DNA of 64,000 bases from Ferrovibrio xuzhouensis. Its GTDB lineage: Bacteria; Pseudomonadota; Alphaproteobacteria; Ferrovibrionales; Ferrovibrionaceae. Position numbers and translations under genes: made by a program. The stretch spans positions 744,001-808,000 of the forward strand of contig NZ_JBHRYJ010000001.1 of assembly GCF_042648965.1 (NCBI RefSeq), read 5' to 3'. A model generated the notes under the pieces. The model had not been told where the DNA came from. It saw nothing but the letters and a program-made list of their open reading frames with translations, and ran no database searches. Shown here in pieces: positions 62,756 through 64,000 of this stretch. Within the stretch, counting starts at the first letter, position 1, and the number at the start of each line of letters is the position of its first letter.

Positions 62756-64000
62756 CTACTTCGCTGCCAGCTCGGCATCGCTGGCATAGGTCGCGCCCGG
62801 CACCGCCGGACCGGCCGGCGCCAGGCCAAGGCCCCGCATGCGGCGCAGTTCACGGGCGCGCTGCTGCAGCACGTCGTCGAAGTCCTCGCCCTGTGCGGCG
62901 CATTCCGCTTCCATGGTGGTGATGTTGAGCTCGAGCCGGCGGGCCACCGCGTCAGCCTCTTTCATCGGGTCGATCCAGCCCATCGACGGTCCGATCCATT
63001 TGCAGGCGGTATAGGCCGGATAGGCCTCCCAGAAATCCGGGGCGCCGGGCGGCAGCGTGACCTCGCCCTTGTCGACCGCCTCTTCCAGCCACAGCGCGTA
63101 GGTCGGCGTGCAGAAATCGAAGCCGAACTGCTGGCGCTTGCCGCGGAAGAACTTCCAGCTTTCCAGCAGGGCGGCGCGGGCCGAGGAATAGTTCGTCTTC
63201 GAATAATCGCGCGACAGTTGCTCGTAGGTCAGGCCGGTGCCGGCGGCGATGTTGCGCAGCGCCGCGGCGGTAAAGGCATCGAAGCCGGTGTTCGGCCGGG
63301 TCGGCGTGGTGAAGGTGAATTTCTCGCCGGGGAAGAGCTGGGGGATTTTCACCCCGTCCATCTTGAGGCCGCGCTCGGTGTGGAAATCGGCGCGGGCATT
63401 CTGGTAGGTCATGAAGTCTTCGGCGCCCAGCGCCTCGCCCAGCAGCGAGGCATCGAAGGGGCTCTCGATGAAGGCGGCGAACATGGCGTTGACGATGGTC
63501 GCCTGCAATTCGGCGGCCTCGTAGCGGGTCAGCATCTTGAGGTGTTCGAGGATCGCCGTCATCTGCGGCTTGCCGCGGGTCTGTTCGACCCGCTCGACAT
63601 CGAAGGCATGGATGCACTGGGCGCGACCCCAGGCGGTCTCGCGCGGCACCCGCACCCAGGTGAACGGCGACTGGCCCATGGCAGAGGCGAAGATGTCGCC
63701 GGGATGGCGCGAACGGATGTGATAGGCGACGGCAGCGCCGAACTCGTCGATCTCGACGCCGCCGCGCATGACATCGCTGTCGGGCTGGCCGAGCGGGTTG
63801 GACAGGCGGTCGGGTTCGAGCAACTGGATCGCCGTGGCATAGGGCGCGCCGCGATGTTCGATCCACTGCGGCAGGGCCAGCGCGGCGCCGTTCATGAACT
63901 GGCTGCGATAGGCGAGGCCGAACAGGCCGGGCAGCGAGCATTTGCGCGCGGCATCGCAGAACTTGCGCGGGTCATAGGCCCAGAGCCGGAACTTGGCCTC
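62756..64000 (-). CDS. Portal protein (lambda gpB family), 5' end outside window
   Basis: At least 414 residues of a lambda-type portal. The frame is open to the window edge. Marks: FRLWAYDPRKFCDAARKC, HIRSRHPGDIF, WVRVPRETAWGRAQCIHAFDVERVEQTRGKP in pieces, GTGLTYEQLSRDYSKTNYSSARAALLESW (the portal signature region) and the C-terminal IDPMKEADAVARRLELNITTMEAECAAQG. It is the DNA entry ring at one capsid vertex. Terminase genes should lie further right. Confidence 0.9.
   Translation of the reverse strand, partial: EAKFRLWAYDPRKFCDAARKCSLPGLFGLAYRSQFMNGAALALPQWIEHRGAPYATAIQLLEPDRLSNPLGQPDSDVMRGGVEIDEFGAAVAYHIRSRHPGDIFASAMGQSPFTWVRVPRETAWGRAQCIHAFDVERVEQTRGKPQMTAILEHLKMLTRYEAAELQATIVNAMFAAFIESPFDASLLGEALGAEDFMTYQNARADFHTERGLKMDGVKIPQLFPGEKFTFTTPTRPNTGFDAFTAAALRNIAAGTGLTYEQLSRDYSKTNYSSARAALLESWKFFRGKRQQFGFDFCTPTYALWLEEAVDKGEVTLPPGAPDFWEAYPAYTACKWIGPSMGWIDPMKEADAVARRLELNITTMEAECAAQGEDFDDVLQQRARELRRMRGLGLAPAGPAVPGATYASDAELAAK

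Larger units (their letters stand above)
40833..64000. mobile_element. Prophage (lambda-type head, Mu-type contractile tail), right end outside window
   Basis: From the tRNA-Phe remnant to the window edge nearly every gene is phage-like: portal, S49 protease, gpD, gpE, sheath, tube, tape measure, gp43-gp46 and J baseplate proteins, fibre, Dam, holin, lysozyme and spanins, in one leftward operon. Two rightward genes lie next to the att remnant. No integrase, repressor, terminase or second att site is inside the window. All visible structural genes are intact, so the late region may be functional. Confidence 0.93.

Overview
The window reads as a GC-rich (roughly two-thirds G+C by eye) alphaproteobacterial chromosome, probably Rhodospirillales. 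The support is the sucC-sucD-sucA-sucB-lpd arrangement, an fsa-DUF484-xerC run, a ftsK gene next to a DapC-like aminotransferase, and glutathione-dependent formaldehyde oxidation genes (frmA/fghA). I could not search databases, so the genus is left open.

Chromosomal part (1 to about 40.83 kb). A truncated glyoxylate/hydroxypyruvate reductase and a small lipoprotein are followed by priA, divergent from fsa-DUF484-xerC. A Tat-exported PhoX-type phosphatase faces xerC, and its terminator lies inside the xerC 3' end. At 8.6-11.1 kb is a complete bufferin-type operon (BufA peptide, BufB MNIO/DUF692, BufC/DUF2063, DoxX), i.e. a metal-stress RiPP system. Then come an M20 amidohydrolase, an MFS permease, a Tat lipoprotein esterase, a GNAT and an EamA permease. 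The TCA-cycle operon sucC-sucD-sucA-sucB-(small ABM-like gene)-lpd runs leftward from a recognisable promoter at 25.5 kb to an intrinsic terminator at 17.3 kb. Next are a LolA-like protein, a YbjQ protein, and an alpha/beta hydrolase gene carrying a perfect parS palindrome inside its coding sequence. They are followed by fghA-frmA, a thiolase divergent from a TetR regulator with a palindromic operator between them, a small AT-rich membrane-protein gene, a pair of REP-like hairpins, ftsK, the aminotransferase, an AMP-ligase-like gene, a 16-bp tandem repeat array and an MscS-family channel.

Prophage part (about 40.83 kb to the window end, not closed). A 3' fragment of tRNA-Phe(GAA) at 40833-40880 marks an attachment-site remnant. 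Inside it lie two small rightward cargo-like genes (exported SNase-like nuclease, zinc-ribbon protein). The long leftward late operon, read in transcription order from the right edge, is: portal, S49 protease, scaffold-like protein, decoration protein D, major capsid protein E, head-tail proteins, gp37/DUF2635, contractile sheath, tube, tail chaperones, tape measure, gp43-gp46-like baseplate proteins, baseplate J, YmfQ, tail fibre, DUF4376 protein, Dam methylase, holin-like proteins, a membrane-anchored lytic transglycosylase and an overlapping Rz/Rz1 spanin pair. The head is lambda-type and the tail Mu-type. Integrase, repressor, terminase and the other att site must lie beyond position 64000.

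The most unusual signal is a 15-bp near-palindrome, CGGAACGGCGTTCGG, found seven times (0-1 mismatch) across the prophage at about 2-4.6 kb intervals. It is encoded as different peptides in different genes, and I did not find it in the 41 kb of host sequence. It looks like a dispersed phage DNA-binding site (stoperator-, centromere- or packaging-like).
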